Below, piece after piece: positions 34,737 to 44,034 of a stretch of DNA of 64,000 nt (its first letter is position 1; each line of letters begins with the position of its first letter). The notes under the pieces were generated by a model, which had not been told where the DNA came from, made no database searches, and saw nothing but the letters and a program-made list of their open reading frames with translations. A program made the position numbers and the translations under genes. This DNA comes from Micromonospora humi (GTDB lineage: Bacteria > Actinomycetota > Actinomycetes > Mycobacteriales > Micromonosporaceae): the NCBI RefSeq assembly GCF_900090105.1, contig NZ_FMDM01000005.1, forward strand, positions 372,001 through 436,000, read 5' to 3'.

Positions 34737-35416
34737 CCGCCCGGGTCGGTGTGGTGACCTTCCCCGGCTCGCTCGACGACGGGGACGCGGCCCGGGCCGT
34801 CCGGATCGCGGGCGCCGAGCCGGTTCGGCTCTGGCACGGCGACCCGGACCTGCACGGGGTGGACGCCGTCGTCCTGCCCGGCGGTTTCTCCTACGGCGAC
34901 TACCTGCGTTGCGGCGCCATCGCCCGCTTCGCCCCGGTGATGGAGACGGTCGTGCAGGCCGCCCGCGGTGGCCTGCCCGTGCTGGGCATCTGCAACGGCT
35001 TCCAGATCCTCTGCGAGGCGCACCTGTTGCCTGGGGCGCTCACCCGTAACCAGCACCTGCACTTCCGCAACCGTGACCAGGTCCTGCGCATCGAGGCCGC
35101 CGGCACCGCGTGGACCAACGCGTTCCAGCCCGGCCAGGAGGTGCTGGTCCCGGTGAAGAACGGCGAGGGCTGCTACGTCGCCGACCCGGCCACGCTCGAC
35201 CGGCTGGAGGCCGAGGGGCGCGTCGTCGCCCGCTACCTGGGCGGCAACCCCAACGGGTCGCAGCGTGACATCGCCGCGATCACCAATGAGGCCGGCAACG
35301 TCGTCGGCATCATGCCGCACCCCGAGCACGCGGTGGAGGCGCTCACCGGCCCCTCCCTGGACGGCCTCGGCTTCTTCACCTCGGTGCTCAAGCACCTGGT
35401 GGGAGCGCCGGCGTGA
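34733..35416 (+). CDS. purQ: Phosphoribosylformylglycinamidine synthase subunit PurQ (glutaminase)
   Basis: A 227-residue class I glutamine amidotransferase that supplies ammonia to PurL. The nucleophile is in [20 protein letters not shown] (Cys), and the His/Glu pair is in [13 protein letters not shown] near the C-terminus. [20 protein letters not shown] and [20 protein letters not shown] are typical of PurQ. GTG 34733 overlaps the purS stop. The end is 64 bp before purL, with no terminator between. Confidence 0.96.
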   Translation: MTARVGVVTFPGSLDDGDAARAVRIAGAEPVRLWHGDPDLHGVDAVVLPGGFSYGDYLRCGAIARFAPVMETVVQAARGGLPVLGICNGFQILCEAHLLPGALTRNQHLHFRNRDQVLRIEAAGTAWTNAFQPGQEVLVPVKNGEGCYVADPATLDRLEAEGRVVARYLGGNPNGSQRDIAAITNEAGNVVGIMPHPEHAVEALTGPSLDGLGFFTSVLKHLVGAPA

Positions 35417-35480
35417 TCATGGCCGGGACCATCGGTCGGCTCACCCGCCGCGCCGGCGGCGAGCGCAGCAAGGAGACGTC

Positions 35481-38444
35481 ATGACCACCCATCCGGAGCA
35501 GAGCCTGCGCCAGGCGCAGGGCGTGGGGCCGCAGACCGGCCCGACAGACGACTGGGCGCCGGGCGTGGACACCGTGCAGCGCGCCGGTGGCACGCCGGAA
35601 GAGCTTCAGCCGTACGCCGAGCTGGGGCTCCGCGACGACGAGTACGACCGGATCCGGCACATCCTCGGCCGCCGGCCCACCCAGGCCGAGCTGGCCATGT
35701 ATTCGATCATGTGGAGCGAGCACTGCTCCTACAAGTCGAGCAAGGTGCACCTGCGCCAGTTCGGTGAGAAGGCTCCGCCGAGCGACCGGCTGCTCGCCGG
35801 CATCGGGGAGAACGCCGGCGTGGTCCGGGTCTCCGACGAGCTGGCGGTGACCTTCAAGGTCGAGTCGCACAACCACCCCAGCTTCGTCGAGCCGTACCAG
35901 GGCGCGGCGACCGGTGTCGGCGGCATCGTCCGCGACATCCTCGCCATGGGCGCCCGCCCGGTGGCCGTGATGGACCCGCTGCGCTTCGGCGCGGCCGACC
36001 ACCCGGACACCGCGCGCGTGCTGCCCGGCGTGGTTGCCGGCGTCGGCGGCTACGGCAACTGCCTGGGCCTGCCGAACATCGGCGGCGAGGTCGTCTTCGA
36101 CCCCTGCTACCAGGGCAACCCGCTGGTCAACGCGCTCTGCCTCGGCGTGCTGCCGGTCGACCGGCTGCAGAAGAAGGACGCCGCCGGCCCCGGCAACGTC
36201 GTGGTGCTGATGGGCGCCCGGACCGGTCGCGACGGCATCGGCGGCGTGTCGGTGCTGGCCAGCGCCACCTTCGACGAGGGCAGCGAGCAGCGTCGCCCGT
36301 CCGTGCAGGTGGGCGACCCGTTCATGGAGAAGCTGCTCATCGAGGCGTGCCTGGAGCTGTACGACGCCGAGCTGGTCGTCGGCATCCAGGACCTCGGCGG
36401 CGCCGGGCTCACCTGCGCGCTGACCGAGACCGCCGCCTCCGCCGGCACCGGGATGCGGGTCTGGCTGGAGCGGGTGCCGCTGCGCGAGCCCTCGATGGAG
36501 CCGCACGAGATCCTCGCCAGCGAGTCCCAGGAGCGGATGCTGCTGGTCGTCACACCGGAGAAGCTGGAGGCGGTGCTCAAGACCGCCGAGAAGTGGGGCG
36601 TGTGGGCGACCGCCATCGGTGAGGTCACCGCGCCGGCGCCGGACGGCCGGCCGGGCCGGCTGGTCATCACCTGGCGCGACCAGCTCGTGGTCGACGTGCC
36701 GCCGGGCTCGCTGGTCGACGACGGTCCGGTCTACGCCCGCCCGATGCGGGAGCCGGCCGACCTGATCCTGCTCCAGGCCGACCGGGCCGAGACGCTGCCC
36801 CGGCCGAGCACCCCGGAGACGCTCCGGGAGACCGTGCTCCGGATGATCGCGTCGCCGAACCTGGCCGACAAGACCTGGGTGACCGAGCAGTACGACAGGT
36901 ACGTGCTGGGCAACACCGTGCTCGCCCAGCCGGAGGACTCCGGCGTGATCCGGATCGACGAGCGGAGCGGCCTCGGCGTCGCCCTCTCCGTCGACGGCAA
37001 CGGCCGGTACGCCCGCCTCGACCCCTACCAGGGGACGAAGCTGGCGCTCGCCGAGGCGTACCGGAACGTGGCCGTGACCGGCGCGAAGCCGATCGCGGTG
37101 ACCAACTGCCTCAACTTCGGCTCGCCGGAGGACCCGGGCGTGATGTGGCAGTTCGCCGAGGCCGTGCGCGGCCTGGCCGACGGCTGCCTGGAGCTGGGCA
37201 TTCCGGTCACCGGCGGGAACGTCAGCTTCTACAACCAGACCGGTGCCGCGGCCATCCACCCGACCCCGGTGGTCGGCGTGCTGGGCGTGCTCGACGACGT
37301 CGCCCAGCGGGTGCCGATGGGCTTCGAGCCGCGGCCGGGCGGCGACCACGACCAGCTCTTCCTGCTGGGCGAGACGCACGTCGAGCTTTCCGGCTCCGAG
37401 TGGGCCTGGGTGACCCACGAGCACCTCGGCGGCATCCCGCCGCAGGTCGACCTGGCCCGCGAGCGGCAGCTGGGCGAGCTGCTGGCCGAGGCGGCCCGGG
37501 TCGGGCACGTCAGCTCGGCGCACGACCTCTCCGACGGTGGCCTGGCGCAGAGCCTGATCGAGTCCAGCCTGCGTCGTGGCGTCGGCGTGCAGATCGCGCT
37601 GCCGGAGCACTTCGCCGAGGGCTCGATGCCGTTCGTCTTCCTGTTCAGCGAATCCGCCGGCCGGGTGCTGGTGTCGGTGCCGCGCGGGCACGAGAAGGCG
37701 TTCACCGCCCTCTGCGGCGAGCACGGCGTGCCGTGGGAGTTCATCGGCGTCACCGACCCGGCCGGCGGCGCGCTGGAGGTGCGCGGCCAGTTCCGGATCG
37801 GCCTGGACGAGCTTCGTGAGGCGCACGGCGCGACCCTGCCGCGTCTCTTCGGCCCGGCCGAGGCGCCGCAGGTCGAGGTGGCGGCGACCCGCACCGGCAC
37901 CACCACGGTGCTTCCGGCCACCGCGGAGCAGCCGGTCGGCGTGGAGCCGGCACAGGTCGACGCGGAGCCGATCGCCAGGACCGGCCGGGCCGCGGAGGCC
38001 GAGGCTCCGGGCGACCGGACCCGACCGGACGCCGCTACCGCTCCGGCCCGGTCCGTCCCGGCGACCGACGACACGTCCGCCGAGCCGGCGCCGGCAGCGC
38101 CCGGGGCCGAGACCACGGACGTGGCTCGGGGCCGGGCCGAGACCGACCCCGAGGCCGAGTCCGCCGGTCCGGCTCCCGTCGCGCCCGAGGCGACGCCCTC
38201 CGGGTCCGCGCCGGCAGGCACGCCGGGCCGGCACACCTCGGCGCGGGCCGAGGCGGCCCCGGGCGCCCCGGCCCCGGCTGCGGGCACCCCGGCCGAGGCC
38301 CCGGCCGAGGCCCCGGGCACTCCGGCCGAGGCGGCGACACCCACCGACAGCCCGAGCGGGACGACCGATGCGACGACCGGCTCGACCGGCGCCCACCCGG
38401 CTTCCGGTGAGCCCGACCAGCGCCCGGCGTCGGACCAGCGCTGA
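35481..38444 (+). CDS. purL: Phosphoribosylformylglycinamidine synthase subunit PurL with long low-complexity tail
   Basis: A 987-residue protein. Residues ~1-790 are the normal small-type PurL synthetase: [60 protein letters not shown] and later [17 protein letters not shown] and [17 protein letters not shown]. PurL of this type is usually about 740-800 residues. From ~793 to the end is a disordered-looking tail rich in Ala, Pro, Glu and Thr (for example [18 protein letters not shown]). The reading frame is continuous and shares the GC bias, so it looks real. ATG 35481 follows AAGGAGACGTC. The enzyme forms FGAM with PurS and PurQ. Confidence 0.95.
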   Translation: MTTHPEQSLRQAQGVGPQTGPTDDWAPGVDTVQRAGGTPEELQPYAELGLRDDEYDRIRHILGRRPTQAELAMYSIMWSEHCSYKSSKVHLRQFGEKAPPSDRLLAGIGENAGVVRVSDELAVTFKVESHNHPSFVEPYQGAATGVGGIVRDILAMGARPVAVMDPLRFGAADHPDTARVLPGVVAGVGGYGNCLGLPNIGGEVVFDPCYQGNPLVNALCLGVLPVDRLQKKDAAGPGNVVVLMGARTGRDGIGGVSVLASATFDEGSEQRRPSVQVGDPFMEKLLIEACLELYDAELVVGIQDLGGAGLTCALTETAASAGTGMRVWLERVPLREPSMEPHEILASESQERMLLVVTPEKLEAVLKTAEKWGVWATAIGEVTAPAPDGRPGRLVITWRDQLVVDVPPGSLVDDGPVYARPMREPADLILLQADRAETLPRPSTPETLRETVLRMIASPNLADKTWVTEQYDRYVLGNTVLAQPEDSGVIRIDERSGLGVALSVDGNGRYARLDPYQGTKLALAEAYRNVAVTGAKPIAVTNCLNFGSPEDPGVMWQFAEAVRGLADGCLELGIPVTGGNVSFYNQTGAAAIHPTPVVGVLGVLDDVAQRVPMGFEPRPGGDHDQLFLLGETHVELSGSEWAWVTHEHLGGIPPQVDLARERQLGELLAEAARVGHVSSAHDLSDGGLAQSLIESSLRRGVGVQIALPEHFAEGSMPFVFLFSESAGRVLVSVPRGHEKAFTALCGEHGVPWEFIGVTDPAGGALEVRGQFRIGLDELREAHGATLPRLFGPAEAPQVEVAATRTGTTTVLPATAEQPVGVEPAQVDAEPIARTGRAAEAEAPGDRTRPDAATAPARSVPATDDTSAEPAPAAPGAETTDVARGRAETDPEAESAGPAPVAPEATPSGSAPAGTPGRHTSARAEAAPGAPAPAAGTPAEAPAEAPGTPAEAATPTDSPSGTTDATTGSTGAHPASGEPDQRPASDQR

Positions 38445-38454
38445 GGCCCTGACC

Positions 38455-39204
38455 TTGGCGGTCTTCGCGCAGCCCGGAGCGGGTGTCCGGTTCGACTGGG
38501 GGCTGACCGGGGCGGCGGAACTCGGCCGGGTCTGCGCCGCCCTGGTGGTGGTGGACGTGCTGTCGTTCACCACCGCCGTGGAGGTCGCGGTCAGCCGGGG
38601 TTCCCGGGTGCACCCGTTCCCGTGGGACGAACAGGCCGCCGAATACGCCCGCCGGATGGGCGCCGTCGCCGCCGTGGGCCGCCGGCAGACCACCCCGGAG
38701 CACCCGTGGTCGCTCTCCCCGGCGGCGCTGCGGACCGCGCCGGTGCTCGCCGACCTGGTGCTGCCGTCTCCCAACGGCTCGGCGATCAGCGCTGCGGCGA
38801 GCGCCACCGGGATGCCGGTGGTCGCCGCCTGCCTGCGCAACGCGCGCGCCGTCGGGCGCTGGCTCCGCAACCAGGGGTACGGCACGAACGACGCCCCGGT
38901 GGGCGTGGTGGCCGCCGGGGAGCGCTGGCCCGACGGGTCGCTGCGCCCCTGCGTGGAGGACCAGCTCGGGGCGGCATGCGTGCTGGACGCGCTGGCCGGG
39001 GTGCCCGGCGGTCTCTCGGTGGAGGCGGCCATGGCGCTGGCCGCGCTCGCCAGCACACCGGACGTGCCGGCGGCGGTCCGGGGCTGTGTGTCCGGCCGGG
39101 AACTGGCCGAGGGCGGCTTCGCCGAGGACGTCGCGATCGCCACCGAGGTCGGTGTCTCCGGCGTGGTGCCGGTGCTCCGCCAGGGCTACTTCACCGCCGC
39201 CTGA
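38455..39204 (+). CDS. ComB-like (2-phosphosulfolactate phosphatase family) protein
   Basis: About 249 residues of the ComB family (PF04029). VRFDWGLTGAAELG, VVVDVLSFTTAVEVAVSRGS, VLPSPNGSAISAAASATGMP and GVVAAGERWPDGSLRPCVED match family blocks. ComB acts in coenzyme M synthesis in archaea; actinomycetes do not use coenzyme M, so the substrate here is probably another phosphate ester. The start is uncertain: TTG 38455 fits the conserved region, while a GTG at 38407 would overlap purL. It follows purL by about 10 bp and may be co-transcribed. Confidence 0.75.
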   Translation: MAVFAQPGAGVRFDWGLTGAAELGRVCAALVVVDVLSFTTAVEVAVSRGSRVHPFPWDEQAAEYARRMGAVAAVGRRQTTPEHPWSLSPAALRTAPVLADLVLPSPNGSAISAAASATGMPVVAACLRNARAVGRWLRNQGYGTNDAPVGVVAAGERWPDGSLRPCVEDQLGAACVLDALAGVPGGLSVEAAMALAALASTPDVPAAVRGCVSGRELAEGGFAEDVAIATEVGVSGVVPVLRQGYFTAA

Positions 39205-39228
39205 GCGCCCGCCCGTCCCCCTCAGCGT

Positions 39229-39302
39229 CGATCGTGGACTTGTGGCGCCTCCGATAACAGCACGAGACCGACATTCGCCCGCGCCACAACTCCAAGATCG
39301 AT
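39229..39302. repeat. Palindromic repeat, family 2 (copy 5, long centre)
   Basis: Arms CGATCGTGGACTTGTGGCGC and GCGCCACAACTCCAAGATCG pair over 20 bases with two mismatches around a 32-base centre. It lies after the ComB-like gene. Nothing else was recognised between here and the terminator at 39441. Confidence 0.75.
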
Positions 39303-39440
39303 GGCAGCGGGGCGTCGCGGTATGCGCGGCGCGCCTACGACTCCTGGGACGGCGGCACGTCAACCAGGGATGACGCACGCACGATGATTCTCATGGTCCT
39401 GGTCAGGCGGCCTTCTTCCGCGAAACCAGTTACCTGACGA

Positions 39441-39473
39441 CGATGGCCGCCCGCGGATCGCGGGCGGCCATCG
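39441..39473 (-). terminator. Hairpin terminator after the Gly/Tyr-rich membrane protein
   Basis: A perfect 15-bp stem, CGATGGCCGCCCGCG with CGCGGGCGGCCATCG, and a GAT loop, 16 bases past the minus-strand stop. Confidence 0.8.
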
Positions 39474-39488
39474 CGGTGCAGGAGTGGG

Positions 39489-41789
39489 TCAGTCGTCCAA
39501 CCAGTCCAGACGCCGTCCGCCCCGGTCGGGCTGGCCGTCCGGGCGGGCGCGACCGGCCTGGGCCGGATCGTCGTTGTGGTATCCGCCCTGGTTGTCGTAG
39601 CCGCCACTGCGCTGCTGCGGCGGCTCCTGGCCGTATCCGCCCTGCTCGCCGTAGCCGCCCTGGCCGTAGCCACCCTGCGGTGACTGGCCGTAGCCGCCGC
39701 GCTGGTCGTATCCGCCCTGCTGGCCACCGTCGTAGCCGCCGGCGGGCGCGTTGCCGTAGGACCCGTCGTATCCGCCCTGCTGCCGCCCGTCGTAGCCGCC
39801 GGCCGGGTTGGCGTCGTAGCCGCCGGTCGGGTTGGCGTCGTAGCCGCCGGTCGGCGCGTCGCCGTAGCCGCCGGACTGCCGGGCGCTGTCGTAGCCGGCA
39901 GCGGCGTTGTCGTAGCCCCCCGCCGGGGCGTTGTCGTACCCGCCGCCGGGCCGGGTGCCGCCGTAGCCCGGGGCATCGCCGTAACCGCCGGCCGGGGCGT
40001 CGCCGTAACCGCCGGCCGGGGCGTCGCCGTAACCGGCGCCTCGGGCGGCGTCGTAGCCGCCGGCCGGGTTGGCGTCGTAGCCGCCGGTCGGCGCGTCGCC
40101 GTAGCCGCCGGACTGCCGGCCGCCGTCGTAGCCGGCGGGGGCGTTGTCGTAGCCGGCCGGCGCGGTGCCGTAGCCGGCCGGCGCGGTGCCGTAGCCACCG
40201 CCGGCACCGTAACCGTCGCCCTGCTCCGCGCCACGGCCGTACTGCCCCGGGGCGGCCTGGTCGTAGCCCTGGCCCTGCTCGGGCTGGTAGGTGCTGGTCG
40301 GGTACGGGTCGGCCGCGGGCGCGTACTGGGTGCTGTCACCGGTGTAGCGGCCGGTGGGCTCGTCGAAGCGCTCGTTGCCGTAGCCACCGCCCTGGGCCGG
40401 CGGATAACCGGCCGCTCCCGCCGCCCCGGCCGGGTAGTCGGGGCTGCCGTAGCCGGCGCCGGAGGACGGGCCGTTGCCGTAGCCGCCGCCCGAGGAGGGC
40501 GCGTTGCCGTAGCCGTTGTTGCCGCCGTAGCCGCCCTGACCGGGCGCGTCCTCGCCGTAGCCGTAACCGGCCTGGCCCGCCCCGACGCCGTACCCGGTGC
40601 CGGGCGGCGCGCCGTACGGGTCCGGCGGGACGTCGTCCACGACCGGGCGTTGGAGCATGGTCGGTGCCTCGCTGAGCGCGGCGCCGCCGACCATGGTCGG
40701 CGCCGGTCCGGCACCCATGCCGTTGACCACCCGGGTCTGGTCGTCCGCGCCCCGGTAGGCGCCGCGCGCCGCGGGGATCGCGCCGGCCGCGGCGGCCCCG
40801 CCCGGGCCACCCGGACCGACCGGCCCACCCGGGCCGTCGCCGTCGGCGTCGCCGTCCTCGTTCTTGCGGCGCATGTAGAGCAGCACGATGGTGCCCACGC
40901 CCACGGCGACGAAGAGGCCGCCGAGCAGGATGAGCAGCCAGGAGCCGAAGCCGCCGGAGTCCTCGCCGGCAGCAGCCGGCTGCTGGGCGGCCGGCGCGTC
41001 GGAGGTGGCCGCGTCGGTCGCCTCGTCCTCGGTCACTTCCTCGGACGGCGGGGCGGACTCGCTGGCCGACGGGGTCGCGCTCGGGCTCTCCGACGCCTTG
41101 ACCGCCACGCTGATCCGCAGCCCGGTGACGGACTGGCCGGCGTTGGCGTTGATCGACTTGGTGCCGGGCTCGGCGCCCTGGGTGGTGGCGCCGAGATCGA
41201 GCCGGCCCGGCGCGATGGGGTTGTCGGCGGAGCCGCTGAAGCTGAAGTTGCCGCTACCGTTCGCGTTCGTGCGGCGCTCCTTGCCGGCGCTGTCGCGCAG
41301 CATGACGATCGCGCCGGAGATCGGCTCGCCGTCGGAGTTGACCACCTTGCCGGAGACCGTCTTGACGGTCTGCGGCTGCTGCGGCGGCGGCGGAGCAGCC
41401 GCCTTGACGGTGACGCGGAGCGGGCGTACGCCCCCACCGCTCACCGTGATCTTCGCGAGCGCGTTACCGGACGGCGCGTCACCGGCGGCCGAGAGCGTCA
41501 GCGTGACGTCCTTCTCCTGCGCCCCGCCGAAGTCCACCGGACCGCAGCCGCCGCAGTTGACGCCGTCGGGCAGGTCGGTCACGTCGATGTCGGCAGACGT
41601 CTCACCGTTGCCCAGGCGGACCTTGGCCACGACGGTGCTGCTCTTGCCCGCATCGATCGTCACGGAGTTGGTTGCGGTGACGATGCTGGCCGCGAGGGCG
41701 GGTGTGGCGGGGACGGTGAGCAGCGCGCCGAACACCAGCGCCACGACCACACCGGCCCGATGCTTCCAGGCACGTCGGTGTGTTGACAC
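39489..41789 (-). CDS. Membrane protein with extracellular Ig-like domain and long Gly/Tyr-rich cytoplasmic tail
   Basis: About 766 residues. A signal peptide (VVVALVFGALLTVPATPALA), a beta-rich segment with Cys-Gly-Gly-Cys (VNCGGCGPVDF), then a carboxypeptidase-regulatory-like domain (TVSGKVVNSDGEPISGAIVM), a Ser/Thr/Glu linker, and one membrane helix (LLILLGGLFVAVGVGTIVLL) followed by YMRRKNEDGD. The remaining ~450 residues are cytoplasmic by the positive-inside rule and consist of GGYGDAP, GGYDANP and similar repeats, ending RRLDWLDD. APTMVGG- and APTMLQRP-type elements occur at the start of the tail. GTG 41789 has GGAAGG upstream; GTG 41849 is an alternative. No family function is known to me; the tail suggests self-association. 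Confidence 0.72.
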   Translation of the reverse strand: MSTHRRAWKHRAGVVVALVFGALLTVPATPALAASIVTATNSVTIDAGKSSTVVAKVRLGNGETSADIDVTDLPDGVNCGGCGPVDFGGAQEKDVTLTLSAAGDAPSGNALAKITVSGGGVRPLRVTVKAAAPPPPQQPQTVKTVSGKVVNSDGEPISGAIVMLRDSAGKERRTNANGSGNFSFSGSADNPIAPGRLDLGATTQGAEPGTKSINANAGQSVTGLRISVAVKASESPSATPSASESAPPSEEVTEDEATDAATSDAPAAQQPAAAGEDSGGFGSWLLILLGGLFVAVGVGTIVLLYMRRKNEDGDADGDGPGGPVGPGGPGGAAAAGAIPAARGAYRGADDQTRVVNGMGAGPAPTMVGGAALSEAPTMLQRPVVDDVPPDPYGAPPGTGYGVGAGQAGYGYGEDAPGQGGYGGNNGYGNAPSSGGGYGNGPSSGAGYGSPDYPAGAAGAAGYPPAQGGGYGNERFDEPTGRYTGDSTQYAPAADPYPTSTYQPEQGQGYDQAAPGQYGRGAEQGDGYGAGGGYGTAPAGYGTAPAGYDNAPAGYDGGRQSGGYGDAPTGGYDANPAGGYDAARGAGYGDAPAGGYGDAPAGGYGDAPGYGGTRPGGGYDNAPAGGYDNAAAGYDSARQSGGYGDAPTGGYDANPTGGYDANPAGGYDGRQQGGYDGSYGNAPAGGYDGGQQGGYDQRGGYGQSPQGGYGQGGYGEQGGYGQEPPQQRSGGYDNQGGYHNDDPAQAGRARPDGQPDRGGRRLDWLDD
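39580..40560 (-). repeat. Degenerate coding tandem repeats (GGY[GD]xxP units)
   Basis: Within the Gly/Tyr-rich gene a 21-30-base unit coding GGYGDAP, GGYDANP or GYGTAPA recurs more than 25 times, with near-identical stretches such as two SARQ/GGRQ-SGGYGDAPTGGYDAN blocks. Unit number is likely to vary between strains. This explains the CRISPR-like periodicity of the region. Confidence 0.8.
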
Positions 41790-41937
41790 GTCCACCGCCT
41801 TCCGGGTCTGATCTCCCCGCCGGCCGGTCCGGCCGGGTTGATCACTCACGGTACGAATTACGCCGTCGGCAACTATGCCTTGTCTGACCGGATCATCTCT
41901 ACCCAGGGCCGGCGTCGGGCGGCCTTCTGCCGGGTCG

Positions 41938-41949
41938 TATCGTCCCGTC
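41938..41949 (+). promoter_or_regulatory. Predicted leaderless promoter -10 of the sterol-carrier-like gene
   Basis: TATCGT (41938-41943) precedes GTG 41950 by six bases and no ribosome-binding site is present, the leaderless pattern. Confidence 0.45.
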
Positions 41950-42303
41950 GTGTCCTCTCCGCACGCTTATTCCGACTCGGTGCTCGCCGCGCTCACCGCG
42001 CTCGACGAGGGGCGTACGCCCGAACGGCCGGTGCTTCGGGAGGCGGTCCGGACGCTCTTGGCCGCCCTCACGGAGCGCGCCCCCGGCCGATCGGTGGAGG
42101 TGCGCGTCCCACCATACGGCGCGGTGCAGTGCGTGCCGGGCCCGCGACACACCCGCGGCACCCCGCCGAACGTGGTGGAGATGGATCCGGCCACCTGGCT
42201 GGCGGTTGCCACCGGGCGTCTCGGGTGGATGGAGGCGGTCACCGAGGGTCGCGTACGGGTCTCCGGGAACCGGGCCGACCTCTCCGCGTACCTCCCGATT
42301 TAG
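41950..42303 (+). CDS. Sterol-carrier family protein upstream of purF
   Basis: A 117-residue protein related to the SCP2/sterol-carrier fold and often annotated as a sterol carrier family protein next to purF in actinomycetes. It has [40 protein letters not shown] and [20 protein letters not shown], then [16 protein letters not shown], a pattern shared by MDMPI/SCP2-like C-terminal domains. GTG 41950 appears leaderless. Its role is unknown; the conserved link to purF is synteny only. Confidence 0.78.
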   Translation: MSSPHAYSDSVLAALTALDEGRTPERPVLREAVRTLLAALTERAPGRSVEVRVPPYGAVQCVPGPRHTRGTPPNVVEMDPATWLAVATGRLGWMEAVTEGRVRVSGNRADLSAYLPI

Positions 42304-42364
42304 CCGGCCGGAGCATCACCCTCGGCGGACATGTCGTGACTGTCGGTGGCGACGCCTGTTCGCG

Positions 42365-42370
42365 TACACT
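42365..42370 (+). promoter_or_regulatory. Candidate -10 element of purF
   Basis: TACACT fits the actinobacterial TANNNT consensus and lies about 90 bases before the purF start. No good -35 is visible at 16-18 bases. Low certainty. Confidence 0.35.
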
Positions 42371-42460
42371 GGTCCCCGACGACGGTCCCGGCCCACGGTG
42401 CGGAGCTGCCCCCCGACTCCGCCAGGCCAGTCCAGACCCCCCAGCACGAGGGAGCGGCAG

Positions 42461-43978
42461 GTGCCCCGAGGCGATGGCCGGCTGAGCCACGACCTTGACC
42501 CCCAACGACCCGGCCCCCAGGACGCGTGCGGCGTCTTCGGTGTCTGGGCGCCCGGGGAAGAAGTCGCCAATCTGACCTACTTCGGGCTCTACGCCCTGCA
42601 GCACCGCGGCCAGGAGGCCGCGGGCATCGCGGTCAGCGACGGCTCCGGGGTGGTGGTCTACAAGGATCTCGGCCTGGTCGCCCAGGTGTTCGACGAGCCG
42701 ACACTGGCCAGCCTGCGCGGGCACGTCGCGATCGGGCACGCGCGCTACTCCACCACCGGGGGCTCGACCTGGGAGAACGCCCAGCCGACGATCCGGGCCA
42801 CCAGCGCCGGTACGACGATCGCGCTGGCCCACAACGGCAACCTGGTCAACACCGCCGACCTCCAGCGCGAGGTGTCCGCCCGGGGCATGGACTCCGACGG
42901 GTCGAGCAACGACACGTCGCTCGTCACCATGCTGCTGGCGAGCCGGCCCGACCTCTCGGTCGAGGCCGCCGCGCTGGAGGTGCTGCCGCAGCTGCGCGGC
43001 GCGTTCAGCTTCGTCTTCATGGACGAGTCGACGCTCTACGCGGCGCGCGACCCGCACGGCGTGCGGCCGCTGGTCCTCGGCCGGCTGGAGCGCGGCTGGG
43101 TGGTGGCGAGCGAGACCGCCGCGCTGGACATCGTCGGCGCGAGCGTGGTCCGCGAGGTCGAGCCGGGCGAGCTGATCGCGATCGACGAGGGTGGGTTGCG
43201 GTCCAGCCGGTTCGCCGCCCCCGAGCCCAAGGGCTGCCTCTTCGAGTACGTCTACATCGCCCGGCCGGACGCCACGATCGCCGGCCGGAACGTGCACGCC
43301 GCGCGGGTGCAGATCGGTCGCCAGCTCGCCAAGGAGCACCCGGTCGAGGCCGACCTGGTGATCCCGGTGCCGGAGTCGGGCACACCGGCGGCCATCGGCT
43401 ACGCCGAGGAGTCCGGCATCACCTACGGCCAGGGCCTGATGAAGAACCCGTACGTCGGGCGCACGTTCATCCAGCCCTCGCAGACGCTGCGCGCGCTCGG
43501 GGTGCGGCTCAAGCTGAACCCGCTGCGGCAGAACGTCCGCGGCAAGCGGCTGGTGGTGGTGGACGACTCGATCGTCCGGGGCACCACCCAGCGGGCCATC
43601 GTCCGGCTGCTGCGGGAGGCGGGCGCGCTGGAGGTCCACGTCCGGATCTCCTCGCCGCCGGTCAGCTGGCCCTGTTTCTACGGCATCGACTTCGCCACCC
43701 GGGCCGAACTGCTGGCCAACGGGCTGGACAACGAAGGCATCCGGCGGTCGATCGGCGCCGACACGCTGGGCTACGTATCCCTGCCCGGTCTCATCGCGGC
43801 GACCGAGCAGCCGAAGACCCGGCTCTGCCGGGCGTGTTTCGATGGGGAGTACCCGATCGAACTGCCGGCCGGGAACCTGATCGGCAAGCACGTGCTCGAG
43901 GGCGTGGGTCGCCGGGTCGTCGCCGAGGCGGCCGAGCCCACCAGCCCGCTCGTCGCCACACCGACCCACCACCCGTAG
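42461..43978 (+). CDS. purF: Amidophosphoribosyltransferase
   Basis: A 505-residue enzyme for the committed step of purine synthesis, making phosphoribosylamine from PRPP and glutamine. The N-terminal glutaminase nucleophile is the Cys of QDACGVFGVWAP after a ~22-residue propeptide. GHARYSTTGGSTWENAQP and ALAHNGNLVN follow. The phosphoribosyltransferase PRPP loop is KRLVVVDDSIVRGTTQRAIV. Cys residues in PKGCLFEYVY, SWPCFYGID and RLCRACFDGE fit the Fe-S cluster of the Bacillus-type enzyme. GTG 42461 has GAGGGAG upstream. purM follows after 56 bp with no terminator. Confidence 0.96.
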   Translation: MPRGDGRLSHDLDPQRPGPQDACGVFGVWAPGEEVANLTYFGLYALQHRGQEAAGIAVSDGSGVVVYKDLGLVAQVFDEPTLASLRGHVAIGHARYSTTGGSTWENAQPTIRATSAGTTIALAHNGNLVNTADLQREVSARGMDSDGSSNDTSLVTMLLASRPDLSVEAAALEVLPQLRGAFSFVFMDESTLYAARDPHGVRPLVLGRLERGWVVASETAALDIVGASVVREVEPGELIAIDEGGLRSSRFAAPEPKGCLFEYVYIARPDATIAGRNVHAARVQIGRQLAKEHPVEADLVIPVPESGTPAAIGYAEESGITYGQGLMKNPYVGRTFIQPSQTLRALGVRLKLNPLRQNVRGKRLVVVDDSIVRGTTQRAIVRLLREAGALEVHVRISSPPVSWPCFYGIDFATRAELLANGLDNEGIRRSIGADTLGYVSLPGLIAATEQPKTRLCRACFDGEYPIELPAGNLIGKHVLEGVGRRVVAEAAEPTSPLVATPTHHP

Positions 43979-44034
43979 CACCACCGACGCGGGTCCGGCC
44001 GCTCCGGCCCCGCGGGACCACAAAGGGGAGAACC

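Noticed and set aside
35388..39143. 1251-codon antisense frame across purL
   Set aside because: Antisense to a clear purL; composition only reflects high GC at third positions.
39580..40560. CRISPR-like spaced repeats
   Set aside because: The repeats are in-frame GGYGDAP-type coding units of varying spacing, with no spacers or cas genes.
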